Shown: one piece after another, positions 1 through 6,744 of the stretch
Layout: the number at the start of each line of letters is the position of its first letter
Numbering within the stretch: the stretch's first letter is position 1
Source of the DNA: Actinomycetes bacterium
GTDB taxonomy: Bacteria > Actinomycetota > Acidimicrobiia > Spongiisociales > UBA5794
Length of the DNA stretch: 7,271 bases
Reading direction: 5' to 3'
NCBI GenBank assembly: GCA_023336765.1
Contig: JAMBLL010000053.1
Location: 1 to 7,271 of the forward strand
Position numbers and translations under genes: made by a program
Notes under the pieces: generated by a model
What the model was told of the DNA's origin: nothing
Database searches by the model: none
The model's input: the letters and a program-made list of their open reading frames with translations, nothing else

Positions 1-447
1 CGGTGCAGCCTTGGATGCTGTGCTGGCGAAGGTCGAGAGAAGCCTGGCTGTGATGCTCGGGGCGATGAGCGCATCGCCTTCGGCTGCGGCATGGATCGCT
101 TGTACGAGCAGTTCGGGGCCGGCATCCTTGAGCAGGAAACCCCTGGCACCTGCCTTCAGGGCGCCGTGGACGTACTCGTCGAGGTCGAAGGTCGTGATGA
201 TCACGATCGCCATCGGATCCTCAACGTCAGGCCCTGCCAGGACCCGGGTCGCCTCGAGGCCATCCATCTCAGGCATGCGGATGTCGAACAGGCACACATC
301 GGGGCGAAGCTCTCTCGCCAGGACGACAGCCTGCTTCCCGTCAACAGCCGTCCCGACCACCTCGATATCCGGCTGTGCGTCGAGGATCATCGCAAGTCCT
401 GTGCGAACCAACTCCTGATCGTCTGCAACGAGGACACTGATCGTCAT
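1..447 (-). CDS. NarL/FixJ-type two-component response regulator, receiver domain (C-terminus off window)
   Basis: The first 149 residues are visible: a complete CheY-like receiver domain and the start of the linker. The acidic pair is Asp9-Asp10, the phosphoacceptor is Asp55 in the stretch LFDIRMPEMDG, the switch Thr is Thr85 and the conserved Lys is Lys107 in GFLLKD. The wording of the domain (RTGLAMIL near the start, HGALKAGARGFLLKDA, then a LLxAI-like helix) is that of NarL/LuxR-type regulators, so a C-terminal helix-turn-helix is expected beyond position 1 but is not seen. The ATG overlaps the stop codon of the upstream kinase gene as ATGA, with only a weak GGTGG-like ribosome site, so translation is probably coupled to the kinase. 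It is inferred to be the DNA-binding output of that kinase; the divergent transporter promoter and its own operon promoter are the likeliest targets. Confidence 0.93.
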   Translation of the reverse strand, partial: MTISVLVADDQELVRTGLAMILDAQPDIEVVGTAVDGKQAVVLARELRPDVCLFDIRMPEMDGLEATRVLAGPDVEDPMAIVIITTFDLDEYVHGALKAGARGFLLKDAGPELLVQAIHAAAEGDALIAPSITARLLSTFASTASKAAP

Positions 448-1646
448 GTTGCGCCACCCGACTTCGGGATCACAGCAGTGACCGTCCAACCCCGTGTCGC
501 GCCCGGACCAGCATCGAATGTCCCCCCGAGAAGCGTGGCCCGCTCCTCCATCCCGACGATCCCGTACCCAGATGACGACCGGCCTGCCCCGATCTGGGTA
601 CCGTCGTCGGCAACCGTCAGCCGGACGTCGCTATCGCCGCCGGCCACCAGAACCTCGACGTGGGCAGCACCACGGGCATGCCGAACGGCGTTCGTGATCG
701 ATTCCTGGGCGAGGCGATAGATAGCAGTATCGACCGATGGTGGCAGATCCCCAAGGTCGCCAGACAGTTCGACCTCAATGCTCGGAACGCTCCCCGTGTT
801 GCTCGCGAGCCGTTCGATATCGGCCACTCCGCGCTGTGGGCCGAGGTCGGCTGCCTGATCGTCGCGGAGTGCCCCGACCATCACGCGCATCTCGGCGAGC
901 GTGCGCGATGCCTCCTCCTCGATCACCGCAAGGGCATCTGCTGCGGCATCGGGATGGGCAGCTGCAACGGTGTAGCCCGCCTGTGCTTGGATCACGATCG
1001 CCGATACATGGTGTGCAACGCTGTCATGGAGTTCACGTGCCAACTGCTCGCGTTCGAGCAGTTTGATCCTGTCGATCTCACTGGCTCTGGCACTCGTCTC
1101 ATACCGCACCAGTGCGCCGAGCGCGGCCGGAAGTATCAGGAACAAGGTGCTTCCTATCAGCGGTTCGAGGATGACACTGGTCGTCGAACCGATCAACGCG
1201 GCTGTCACACTGCTGACCAGGGCTGTGACCACGATGATCCCCATCCCGATCGCGGCATTCTTGCCCGATGCCCAACGGAAGAGCGCGTAGGGAAGCAGGA
1301 CAATGACCACGGAGACGTACAGGCCGAAGTCGCCGACACCGGCAAGGGCCGCAGCGACGGTCGCAACGGTCACTATCCCGAACACGGTCACGACCACAGC
1401 CAGAGGGTACGTTCGGCGCCACAACAACGCAACGATCATGCCGATCGCAAACACCAGGGCCAGCCCCGGCCACACCACGTCATCGCGAAGTGCGATCTCG
1501 AGGATTGCTACGGGCACGAGAACGCCGACGAGCACCCAGTCCCGCCACACCCGCACCGGCGGATCGGGGACACGGGGCTGGGCGAGCAACGATCGTATGG
1601 AGTCCCTCATGGGAACCATGGTACGTGGTGTCGTCATTGGACGCAT
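444..1646 (-). CDS. Sensor histidine kinase, HisKA_3 family, six membrane segments
   Basis: A 400-residue kinase paired with the adjacent response regulator. Six hydrophobic segments fill roughly residues 36-180 with only short loops, so the signal is probably sensed in or at the membrane rather than by a large outer domain. The HisKA_3 dimerisation region follows, with phosphoacceptor His207 in ARELHDSVAHH. The HATPase_c domain has an N box around Asn319 (ESITNAVRHA), Asp347-Asp348-Gly349, and a GYGIVGMEERA lid motif at 360-370. This architecture is typical of small actinobacterial kinases of the DesK/NarX-like class. The start is uncertain: Met at residues 1, 4, 10 and 13 are all possible and none has a clear ribosome site; the longest is given. 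The last four bases overlap the regulator gene. The gene is divergent from the MMPL transporter, which suggests that it senses a membrane stress or compound handled by that exporter; this is inference. Confidence 0.93.
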   Translation of the reverse strand: MRPMTTPRTMVPMRDSIRSLLAQPRVPDPPVRVWRDWVLVGVLVPVAILEIALRDDVVWPGLALVFAIGMIVALLWRRTYPLAVVVTVFGIVTVATVAAALAGVGDFGLYVSVVIVLLPYALFRWASGKNAAIGMGIIVVTALVSSVTAALIGSTTSVILEPLIGSTLFLILPAALGALVRYETSARASEIDRIKLLEREQLARELHDSVAHHVSAIVIQAQAGYTVAAAHPDAAADALAVIEEEASRTLAEMRVMVGALRDDQAADLGPQRGVADIERLASNTGSVPSIEVELSGDLGDLPPSVDTAIYRLAQESITNAVRHARGAAHVEVLVAGGDSDVRLTVADDGTQIGAGRSSSGYGIVGMEERATLLGGTFDAGPGATRGWTVTAVIPKSGGAT

Positions 1647-1730
1647 CGGCCGAAAGGCCGATTCGCGAATCGATCGTTCGGCCAGCGAAAGTCAGGCCAA
1701 TCGCCTGATGTACTCGGAAGCGCCTTCCCG
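1646..1730. promoter_or_regulatory. Divergent control region with clustered inverted repeats
   Basis: The 123-base gap between the kinase and transporter genes must hold promoters for both directions. Visible structure: TCGGCC-GAAA-GGCCGA (1646-1661), a perfect 6-bp stem touching the A of the kinase start codon; CGATTCGCGAATCG (1659-1672), a perfect 14-bp palindrome; TCGGCC followed by GAAAG occurring twice, at 1646-1656 and at 1678-1691, 32 bases apart or about three helical turns; and GGAAG-CGC-CTTCC (1716-1728 with a three-base centre). No strong -35/-10 pair was found by eye in either direction. A response-regulator binding site here is plausible but unproven. Confidence 0.45.
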
Positions 1731-1757
1731 CATCATTGCTCCCAGGACCACCACTCG

Positions 1758-1762
1758 AGGAG
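1758..1762 (+). promoter_or_regulatory. Ribosome binding site that fixes the MMPL transporter start
   Basis: AGGAG sits seven bases before the ATG at 1770. It supports that start over the long open frame further upstream and over the internal ATG at 1815, which has no comparable site. Confidence 0.85.
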
Positions 1763-1769
1763 ATACACG

Positions 1770-4055
1770 ATGCAACGGTCGACAGGAACGGCAACCAATC
1801 GCACACGAGCAACGATGTCACAGTCGTTGTACCGACTGGGACGGCTCGCAGCCAAACGCCCATGGACTGCAATAGGGATTTGGCTCCTCGCTTCTGTGCT
1901 CGTCATCGGAGCGGCAGGCATCTTCGGTCAGGAACTCGATGACTCGTTCGAGGTTCCCGGCCTCGACTCCCAGCTAGCTACCGAACTGCTTGCTGCGGCG
2001 CAATCGGATTCAGCAGGGCCGACGGCCCAAATCGTGTTGACACCGCTCGACGAGAGCGCCACATTCTTCACCTCGCCAGACGCTCAGCGAGCACTGGCGG
2101 CCGTCCAGGCGGCGGCAGACGACCTGCCGAACGTGCTTGGTGCAAGCGATCCTGCCGCGGATCTCGCTGCCGGGCCCGAGGCCGCCGTTGCAAGCGGCTC
2201 GGTGTCGCGAGACGGACGCATCGCGCTCATCCGTCTCCAGTACACGGTGGCCGAACATCTCGACGCCGCGGACCTTGAGAACCTCAAGGCGTTCGTCTTC
2301 GACGCGCGGGAACAGTATCCGCTCCAAATCGAGATGAACGGTGACCTGTTCTTCCTGTTCGAAGAAGCTGAGACGAGTGCGACCGAGATGATCGGACTGG
2401 TCGCTGCAATGATCATCCTCCTTCTTGCCTTCGGATCGCTCATTGCAATGGGTCTCCCCATCGGCATGGCCCTGTTCGGACTTGCCCTCGGCATCAGCTC
2501 CATGTCGCTGATCAGCTACCTCATAGAGATCCCAGGATGGGCACCCCAACTGGCCGCCATGATCGGCCTCGGTGTCGGCATCGACTACGCCCTGTTTCTC
2601 GTGACCAGGCATCGTGAGTTCCTCGCCCGTGGGATGACCGTCGAGGAGGCGGCAGGTCGATCCGTTGCGACTGCAGGCCAGGCCGTGATCTTCGCAGGTG
2701 GCACCGTCGTGATAGCGATCCTCGGCCTTGCGGTCGCCGGCGTCCCTGCGATAACCGCAGCCGGTATCGCCATCTCGGTCGTCGTCCTGATCATGGTGGT
2801 TGCATCCGTGACGCTGCTCCCTGCGTTCCTCGGCCTCTCCGGCCACTGGATCAACCGCCTCGGGATCCACCGAAGGCATCAAAGCGATGGTCGCAGGATC
2901 GGGTTGCGATGGAAGCGATGGGGTGAGCACGTCACGAGCCATGCGTGGGCGTACACCATCGGCACCACCGCCTTCCTCCTGTTGCTGGCAGCCCCTGTGT
3001 TGTCGCTACGCCTCGGCTTCCCCGACGAGGGCACCCAACCCGAATCACGGACCGAACGCCGTGCGTACGATCTCGTCGCCGACGGATTCGGCCCGGGCAT
3101 CAATGGCCCGCTGGTCATAGCCATCGACATCGCCGGAGACCCGGACGCCCTCGATCGTCTGAACAACGCGATTGCCACCGACGAAGGTATCGCAGCGGTT
3201 GTTGGCCCAAATGTGAATCGGGAAGCCGGGGTCGCGACGCTGCTTGCGTTCCCGACAACAGCACCACAGGATGTCGCAACCGTCGAGACCATCGAACGCC
3301 TACGAACCGAGGTCTTCCCTCCGATATTCGACCAGAGCCCCGCACGGGCACACGTCGGGGGAGCAACCGCGACCTACGCCGATATCGGGAACCAGGTCAA
3401 CGACCGTCTGCCGATTTTCATCGCAGCCGTCCTCGTGCTGTCGTTCCTGCTGCTCATGCTCTTGTTCCGATCGATCCTCGTGCCATTGAAGGCAGCGCTG
3501 CTGAACCTACTCAGCATCGGAGCCGCCTACGGCGTGCTCGTCATGGTGTTCCAATGGGGATGGGGCAAGGACCTCATCGGTCTCGAATCGACGGTGCCGA
3601 TCGTCTCGTTCATCCCCATGTTCATGTTCGCCATCCTGTTTGGGCTCTCGATGGACTACGAGGTGTTCTTGCTGTCACGTGTCCGTGAGGAATATCTCCT
3701 CACCGGTGACAACGACGGCTCGGTGATCCACGGGATCGCAACCACAGCAAAGGTGATCACATCGGCCGCCCTCATCATGATCGCCGTGTTCTTCGGGTTC
3801 GTCCTCGGCGAGGATCCCACGATCAAGATGTTCGGTCTTGGCCTCGCAACGGCGATTTTCGTCGACGCAACGATCGTTCGCATGATCCTTGTGCCGGCAA
3901 CGATGAAACTGATGGGTGACGCCAACTGGTGGCTGCCTGGCTGGCTGGACCGCCTATTGCCGACGATCGATATCGAGGGTGAATCCAGCCTTCCCGAACC
4001 CGAGATGGAACCAACCGTCGACCCAGATGAGAACCTCGTAGATGCCTTGGTCTAG
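1770..4055 (+). CDS. MMPL/RND-superfamily membrane transporter
   Basis: A complete 761-residue RND-type transporter of the MMPL family, expected in the cytoplasmic membrane and driven by the proton gradient. It shows the duplicated topology: membrane helix 1 (about 33-52), an external domain (about 53-200), five helices to about 353, a basic cytoplasmic linker with HRRH near 367-370, helix 7 (about 394-414), a second external domain (about 415-545), then five helices to about 710. Each half carries the Asp-Tyr pair known from mycobacterial MmpL3 as the proton relay: Asp272-Tyr273 in GLGVGIDY and Asp629-Tyr630 in FGLSMDY. The tail after 731 is acidic and proline-rich. The length fits the short actinobacterial MMPL/YdfJ-like group rather than the longer MmpL proteins of mycobacteria. 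Substrate is unknown: lipid, antimicrobial or other hydrophobic compound are all possible. It is divergent from the two-component pair, and a strong AGGAG site sets the start; a second start at 1815 would remove 15 non-conserved-looking residues. Confidence 0.95.
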   Translation: MQRSTGTATNRTRATMSQSLYRLGRLAAKRPWTAIGIWLLASVLVIGAAGIFGQELDDSFEVPGLDSQLATELLAAAQSDSAGPTAQIVLTPLDESATFFTSPDAQRALAAVQAAADDLPNVLGASDPAADLAAGPEAAVASGSVSRDGRIALIRLQYTVAEHLDAADLENLKAFVFDAREQYPLQIEMNGDLFFLFEEAETSATEMIGLVAAMIILLLAFGSLIAMGLPIGMALFGLALGISSMSLISYLIEIPGWAPQLAAMIGLGVGIDYALFLVTRHREFLARGMTVEEAAGRSVATAGQAVIFAGGTVVIAILGLAVAGVPAITAAGIAISVVVLIMVVASVTLLPAFLGLSGHWINRLGIHRRHQSDGRRIGLRWKRWGEHVTSHAWAYTIGTTAFLLLLAAPVLSLRLGFPDEGTQPESRTERRAYDLVADGFGPGINGPLVIAIDIAGDPDALDRLNNAIATDEGIAAVVGPNVNREAGVATLLAFPTTAPQDVATVETIERLRTEVFPPIFDQSPARAHVGGATATYADIGNQVNDRLPIFIAAVLVLSFLLLMLLFRSILVPLKAALLNLLSIGAAYGVLVMVFQWGWGKDLIGLESTVPIVSFIPMFMFAILFGLSMDYEVFLLSRVREEYLLTGDNDGSVIHGIATTAKVITSAALIMIAVFFGFVLGEDPTIKMFGLGLATAIFVDATIVRMILVPATMKLMGDANWWLPGWLDRLLPTIDIEGESSLPEPEMEPTVDPDENLVDALV

Positions 4056-4066
4056 GTGTTGAGAGC

Positions 4067-4498
4067 TCAGACGGCGAGTGGGTCGGTCCAGGACAACCCG
4101 TCGAACCTTGCAAAGTCACGGTCGGTGGTGATGAACTCGCATCCCGATTCGATTGCGATCGCAGCGAGATAGGCGTCCGGGATCAGGTTCCCCGTGGCCC
4201 GGGCGTCGAGGCACAGTCCGATGAAGATGTTCCAGTGGCGTGCCCCAGGCGTGATCGACACGGCTTGGGGTACGCCACCGACGGCTTCAAGGAACTCGAT
4301 GGCATCGACGAGTGACGATGGCGTCCTGAAGACCCGGCGGTGCGTGACGATCCTGAGGAAGCCGCTCTGCACAACGGATGTGAGGCCGAACGCCGCGGGG
4401 CTTGCCATGGCATCCTCGAGGATCGCTCTGCAGGGTTCGTGGTGTTCTGCGTCCTCGCGGTACGCGTTAACCAGGATGTTGACGTCGAACAGTTTCAC
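4067..4498 (-). CDS. vapC: VapC-type PIN-domain toxin (ribonuclease)
   Basis: A 143-residue PIN-domain protein, the toxin half of a type II toxin-antitoxin pair; VapC proteins are metal-dependent RNases. The start shows FDVNILVNAYRED with Asp5, and the C-terminal half shows NLIPDAYLAAIAIESGCEFITTDRDFARF with Asp108, Asp126 and Asp128. The SGFLRIVTHRRVF stretch at 45-57 and the P-G-x-R-H motif near 84-88 match the mycobacterial PIN family (TIGR00028 type). The position where many VapCs have a glutamate in the second helix region carries Gln44, as happens in parts of this family, so the metal site rests on the aspartates. The start is GTG and overlaps the vapB stop as GTGA, so translation is coupled. 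It runs tail to tail with the MMPL gene, leaving 11 bases. Confidence 0.93.
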   Translation of the reverse strand: MKLFDVNILVNAYREDAEHHEPCRAILEDAMASPAAFGLTSVVQSGFLRIVTHRRVFRTPSSLVDAIEFLEAVGGVPQAVSITPGARHWNIFIGLCLDARATGNLIPDAYLAAIAIESGCEFITTDRDFARFDGLSWTDPLAV

Positions 4499-4737
4499 CG
4501 GCCAGCATCCATCTGGTCGAGTAGTGCGGCGTTGCTGTCGAGGTCCACTCCGGCGTGGACCCCGTCGCCGCTGAAGATCGGCAGGTCTGGGGGGGAGGTG
4601 CCTTCGACATGGTCACGGATGGCAAGTTGGTGACGCACGGCGTCCTCAATGAATCGGGTTAATGTCTGGCCTGCACCGACAGCGGCTGCTTTTGCCGCCT
4701 CAAGCAGATCATCATCCATGCGAATCGTCGTTCTCAT
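4495..4737 (-). CDS. vapB: VapB-type ribbon-helix-helix antitoxin
   Basis: An 80-residue antitoxin. The first 40 residues (MRTTIRMDDDLLEAAKAAA, then a second helix about 25-40) are a ribbon-helix-helix DNA-binding domain; the strand RTTIRMD would contact DNA as a dimer. The tail from about residue 51 (LPIFSGDGVHAGVDLDSNAALLDQMD) has the form of VapB toxin-neutralising tails known from mycobacteria. It is the first gene of the operon, as usual for vapBC, which lets the antitoxin repress the operon. No Shine-Dalgarno sequence precedes the ATG; instead a promoter match places the transcription start at or next to the start codon. Confidence 0.92.
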   Translation of the reverse strand: MRTTIRMDDDLLEAAKAAAVGAGQTLTRFIEDAVRHQLAIRDHVEGTSPPDLPIFSGDGVHAGVDLDSNAALLDQMDAGR

Positions 4738-4770
4738 ATGTCAGAACATATCATATATGCATCAATATGT
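4736..4770. promoter_or_regulatory. Phased ATATGT half-sites, probable VapB operator
   Basis: Four half-sites lie in an AT-rich island: ATATGT (4736-4741), its inverse ACATAT (4746-4751), ATATGC (4755-4760) and ATATGT (4765-4770). Starts are spaced 10, 9 and 10 bases, about one helical turn each. The first two form a dyad with a four-base spacer, and ATATGTCA is repeated exactly at 4736 and 4765. Ribbon-helix-helix antitoxins bind such repeated half-sites, and the array covers the -10 box and start codon, so autorepression by VapB or VapBC is expected. Confidence 0.55.
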
Positions 4771-4773
4771 CAC
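4745..4773 (-). promoter_or_regulatory. vapBC promoter, probably giving a leaderless mRNA
   Basis: On the minus strand, GTGACA (4773-4768, five of six matches to TTGACA) lies 17 bases before TATGTT (4750-4745). Seven bases separate the -10 box from the vapB ATG, so transcription would begin at or one base before the start codon. This fits the missing ribosome site and the frequency of leaderless genes in actinobacteria. The -35 box touches the stop codon of the upstream hydrolase gene. Confidence 0.6.
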
Positions 4774-5621
4774 TAAGTTCCTGTAACCTCGTGAAGGAAC
4801 GACACGACCTCCTCGATCATTTGGGGCCCGTGGGACAGTGCGGCGTCGTTGTGGTCGGCACCCTCAATTGTGATGAATGCCTTCGGACCGATCGCTGCTT
4901 CGTAGAGTTCTTTGCTCTGGGAGAACGGGACGATGGTGTCCTGTGAACCTGCGATCACAAGGGTGGGCACATCGAGCGTTGCGATCGTGTCGATGTTCGG
5001 GTACCGGTCTCGCAGGAGGAGGTCAGTCGGGAGGAACGGGTAGTGGCTTTTGGCTACGTCGGGGAGCGATGTGAACGGTGACCTCAGGACGAGAGCCGAT
5101 GGGGGATGCTCCTGTGCCACAGCGATCGCGACGCCAGCACCAAGAGACTCACCGAAGTAGATCAGCTTTGCCGGGTCGACTTCTGGACGGGACTCGAGGT
5201 AGACGACGGCAGCGTCTGCATCGAGGAGGAAGCCTTCCTCAGAGGGGCTACCAGGGTTGCCACCGTACCCGCGGTAGTCCATGAGGAGTACCCCGTACCC
5301 CCGCTCGGTGAATGCCTGTGCGAGCGGAGCCCTGTCCTCACGATTGCCACCGTTGCCATGGAATGCCAGGATCGTGGAACCGTTCGGAGTGTCTGAGGCA
5401 GGGATCCACCATGCGGTGAGTGTCAGTCCATCATCGGTCGTGAACGTCGCTTCCTCGGCATCAGCTGAGACCGTCGATGCCGCACCGACTGCCTGGGTAG
5501 GGAAGTAGATGAACCTGCGTTGCGCAGTCCAGAACAGGCCACCCACGGCGACCAACGATGTCCCGACCACGGCAAGGATCTTCACGATGGGTCGCATGGG
5601 CTGGCACACGGATGGGTGCAC
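4773..5621 (-). CDS. Membrane-anchored alpha/beta hydrolase, Bem46/ABHD13-like
   Basis: A 282-residue serine hydrolase. An N-terminal hydrophobic helix (about residues 13-31, VKILAVVGTSLVAVGGLFW), followed by RRFIYFPTQ, is the usual anchor and entry of Bem46/ABHD13-type proteins, so the catalytic domain is probably held at the outer face of the membrane. The fold motifs are HGNGGN (88-93, oxyanion loop), MDYRGYGGNPGSPSEEG (114-130), the nucleophile elbow GESLG with Ser159, GSQDTIVP with Asp228, and GADHND with His257, completing the triad. Substrate is unknown; esterase or thioesterase-like activity is likely. The start is uncertain: GTG at 5621 is the first start in frame, while ATG at 5597 gives a typical 274-residue protein; neither has a ribosome site. 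It follows the DUF2235 gene by 76 bases in the same direction and may be cotranscribed with it. Confidence 0.9.
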   Translation of the reverse strand: MHPSVCQPMRPIVKILAVVGTSLVAVGGLFWTAQRRFIYFPTQAVGAASTVSADAEEATFTTDDGLTLTAWWIPASDTPNGSTILAFHGNGGNREDRAPLAQAFTERGYGVLLMDYRGYGGNPGSPSEEGFLLDADAAVVYLESRPEVDPAKLIYFGESLGAGVAIAVAQEHPPSALVLRSPFTSLPDVAKSHYPFLPTDLLLRDRYPNIDTIATLDVPTLVIAGSQDTIVPFSQSKELYEAAIGPKAFITIEGADHNDAALSHGPQMIEEVVSFLHEVTGT

Positions 5622-5635
5622 GGGTGAGGAGTCAC

Positions 5636-5667
5636 GTCGTTCATGTCATAAGCATCGCACGAACGAC
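5636..5667. repeat. Inverted repeat between the two hydrolase genes
   Basis: GTCGTTC (5636-5642) and GAACGAC (5661-5667) are perfect 7-bp arms around an 18-base centre, lying just upstream of the alpha/beta hydrolase gene. A weak -10-like TATGAC on the minus strand (5650-5645) lies between the arms but has no good -35 partner. The repeat could be an operator, a hairpin in a transcript crossing both genes, or chance. Confidence 0.3.
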
Positions 5668-5697
5668 CCAGTTTGCGCGCACGTCCAGTGAGCGTTC

Positions 5698-6744
5698 TCA
5701 GGGCGTTGCCCAGGACCACGGCTCGGTGCTGTGGTCGACCTCTACGATCCACGGCTGGTACTCGTCATTGTGTGGCAGGCTCGAACCGGCATCGATCCGT
5801 ACCTCGACGCTGCGGTGAACGATCGGCGTGTCCGAACGTTCATCATCCCAGCTTCGGGCCTTACGGCGGAACAACTTCTTCATCCCCTGTCCTCGAGAGT
5901 CGTGCATCTTGGCAGTTGCATCCTCGGTGATCTTCACCTTGTGATCGGAGTAGATCCTGATACCACACTCCACCGCCTGGTCGGTCAGCCAATTGAGAGA
6001 GATATCAGAAAGTCCATGCTCGCTGTACCCACCGCCGACATCGGTGTGCATCCCTGTGAACCAGACCTGGTGCACGGTTTGATGGTCCATGCACTCTGGT
6101 TCCCACAGGACGGGATGGAACGTCTTGCGCTCATCATCGATCGCGAGTGCCTGGACCGCGGTCTCGACACTCTCGCTCAGCTTCAGATCGTGGAACTTGT
6201 GCTGGAAAGGTGAGAATCGATCGAGAACTGCCGATGCTCGGGCCCATGGCAGTCCGAGAGCCGCGACTGTGTCGTAGCATCCGAGGAACCTGATCCGGGT
6301 CCACATCGTATGGTGCCGCTTCACGAAGGCCTCGGCCCGGTCATCGAGTGGCTCATCCGACCGCTCTTTGTAGATGTTGTATGCCTGATCGATGAGTTTG
6401 GGTCGTGACCTCGGCAGTATTCCGAAGTGATGGATGATCGATGAGAGACTGCGCATAGTGGCTGCACCCCGACTGAAACCGATGAGGTAGATCCGGTCGC
6501 CAGCCTGAAAGTGCTCGACGAGGAACGCGTACGCCTCCTTGATATTGTGCGAGATTCCCATCCCGCCCACATTGCCAGTGACCTTGCGAAAACCTGTTCC
6601 AAGGCCTGGGTCGTAGAACACGATCTGTTCGTCTGTGCGATCCTCGAGCATGTTGAACAGCTGGTAGACATTCGAGTTCTTGCCTTCCTTCTTCCCGCCT
6701 TCCTGCCCTGTGCCATCCGAGAGAATGACTATGTTCTTGCCCAT
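5698..6744 (-). CDS. DUF2235 alpha/beta hydrolase (Tle1-like catalytic domain)
   Basis: A 348-residue protein made almost wholly of a DUF2235 domain, the family that includes the type VI secretion phospholipase effector Tle1. Diagnostic blocks in order: ILSDGTGQE (7-15, the usual DGT block), YDPGLGTG (44-51), GFSRGA (89-94) with nucleophile Ser91, GCYDTVAALG (155-164), FHPVLW (209-214), QVWFTGMHTDVGGGY (226-240) with Asp235 as likely triad acid, and PIVHRSV (307-313) with His310 as candidate triad histidine. No signal peptide or membrane helix is seen, so it is probably cytoplasmic. GAGGA five bases or so before the ATG at 6744 sets the start; the frame stays open further upstream but that stretch has no family motifs. 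No secretion, immunity or VgrG-like genes are nearby, so an effector role is not supported here. The substrate is unknown; a lipid or other ester is the family-based guess. Confidence 0.92.
   Translation of the reverse strand: MGKNIVILSDGTGQEGGKKEGKNSNVYQLFNMLEDRTDEQIVFYDPGLGTGFRKVTGNVGGMGISHNIKEAYAFLVEHFQAGDRIYLIGFSRGAATMRSLSSIIHHFGILPRSRPKLIDQAYNIYKERSDEPLDDRAEAFVKRHHTMWTRIRFLGCYDTVAALGLPWARASAVLDRFSPFQHKFHDLKLSESVETAVQALAIDDERKTFHPVLWEPECMDHQTVHQVWFTGMHTDVGGGYSEHGLSDISLNWLTDQAVECGIRIYSDHKVKITEDATAKMHDSRGQGMKKLFRRKARSWDDERSDTPIVHRSVEVRIDAGSSLPHNDEYQPWIVEVDHSTEPWSWATP

Noticed and set aside
660..1769. Long rightward open frame opposite the kinase gene, continuous with the transporter
   Set aside because: It is antisense to a well-supported kinase, its residues are rich in His, Arg and Cys with no domain, and the transporter has a strong ribosome site and the expected N-terminus at 1770. 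It is an effect of GC-rich composition.
2010..2942. 310-residue leftward open frame inside the transporter gene
   Set aside because: Highly charged, low-complexity-like sequence with no family motif, lying fully opposite a clearly conserved MMPL protein.
4738..4772. Insertion-sequence end or attachment site beside vapBC
   Set aside because: The short AT-rich repeats are explained better as promoter and operator; no target duplication or matching repeat was found at the other end of the cassette near 4056-4066.
5698..6744. Type VI secretion lipase effector
   Set aside because: The domain is Tle1-like, but there is no VgrG, PAAR, immunity or secretion gene in view, and the actinobacterial-like context argues against it.
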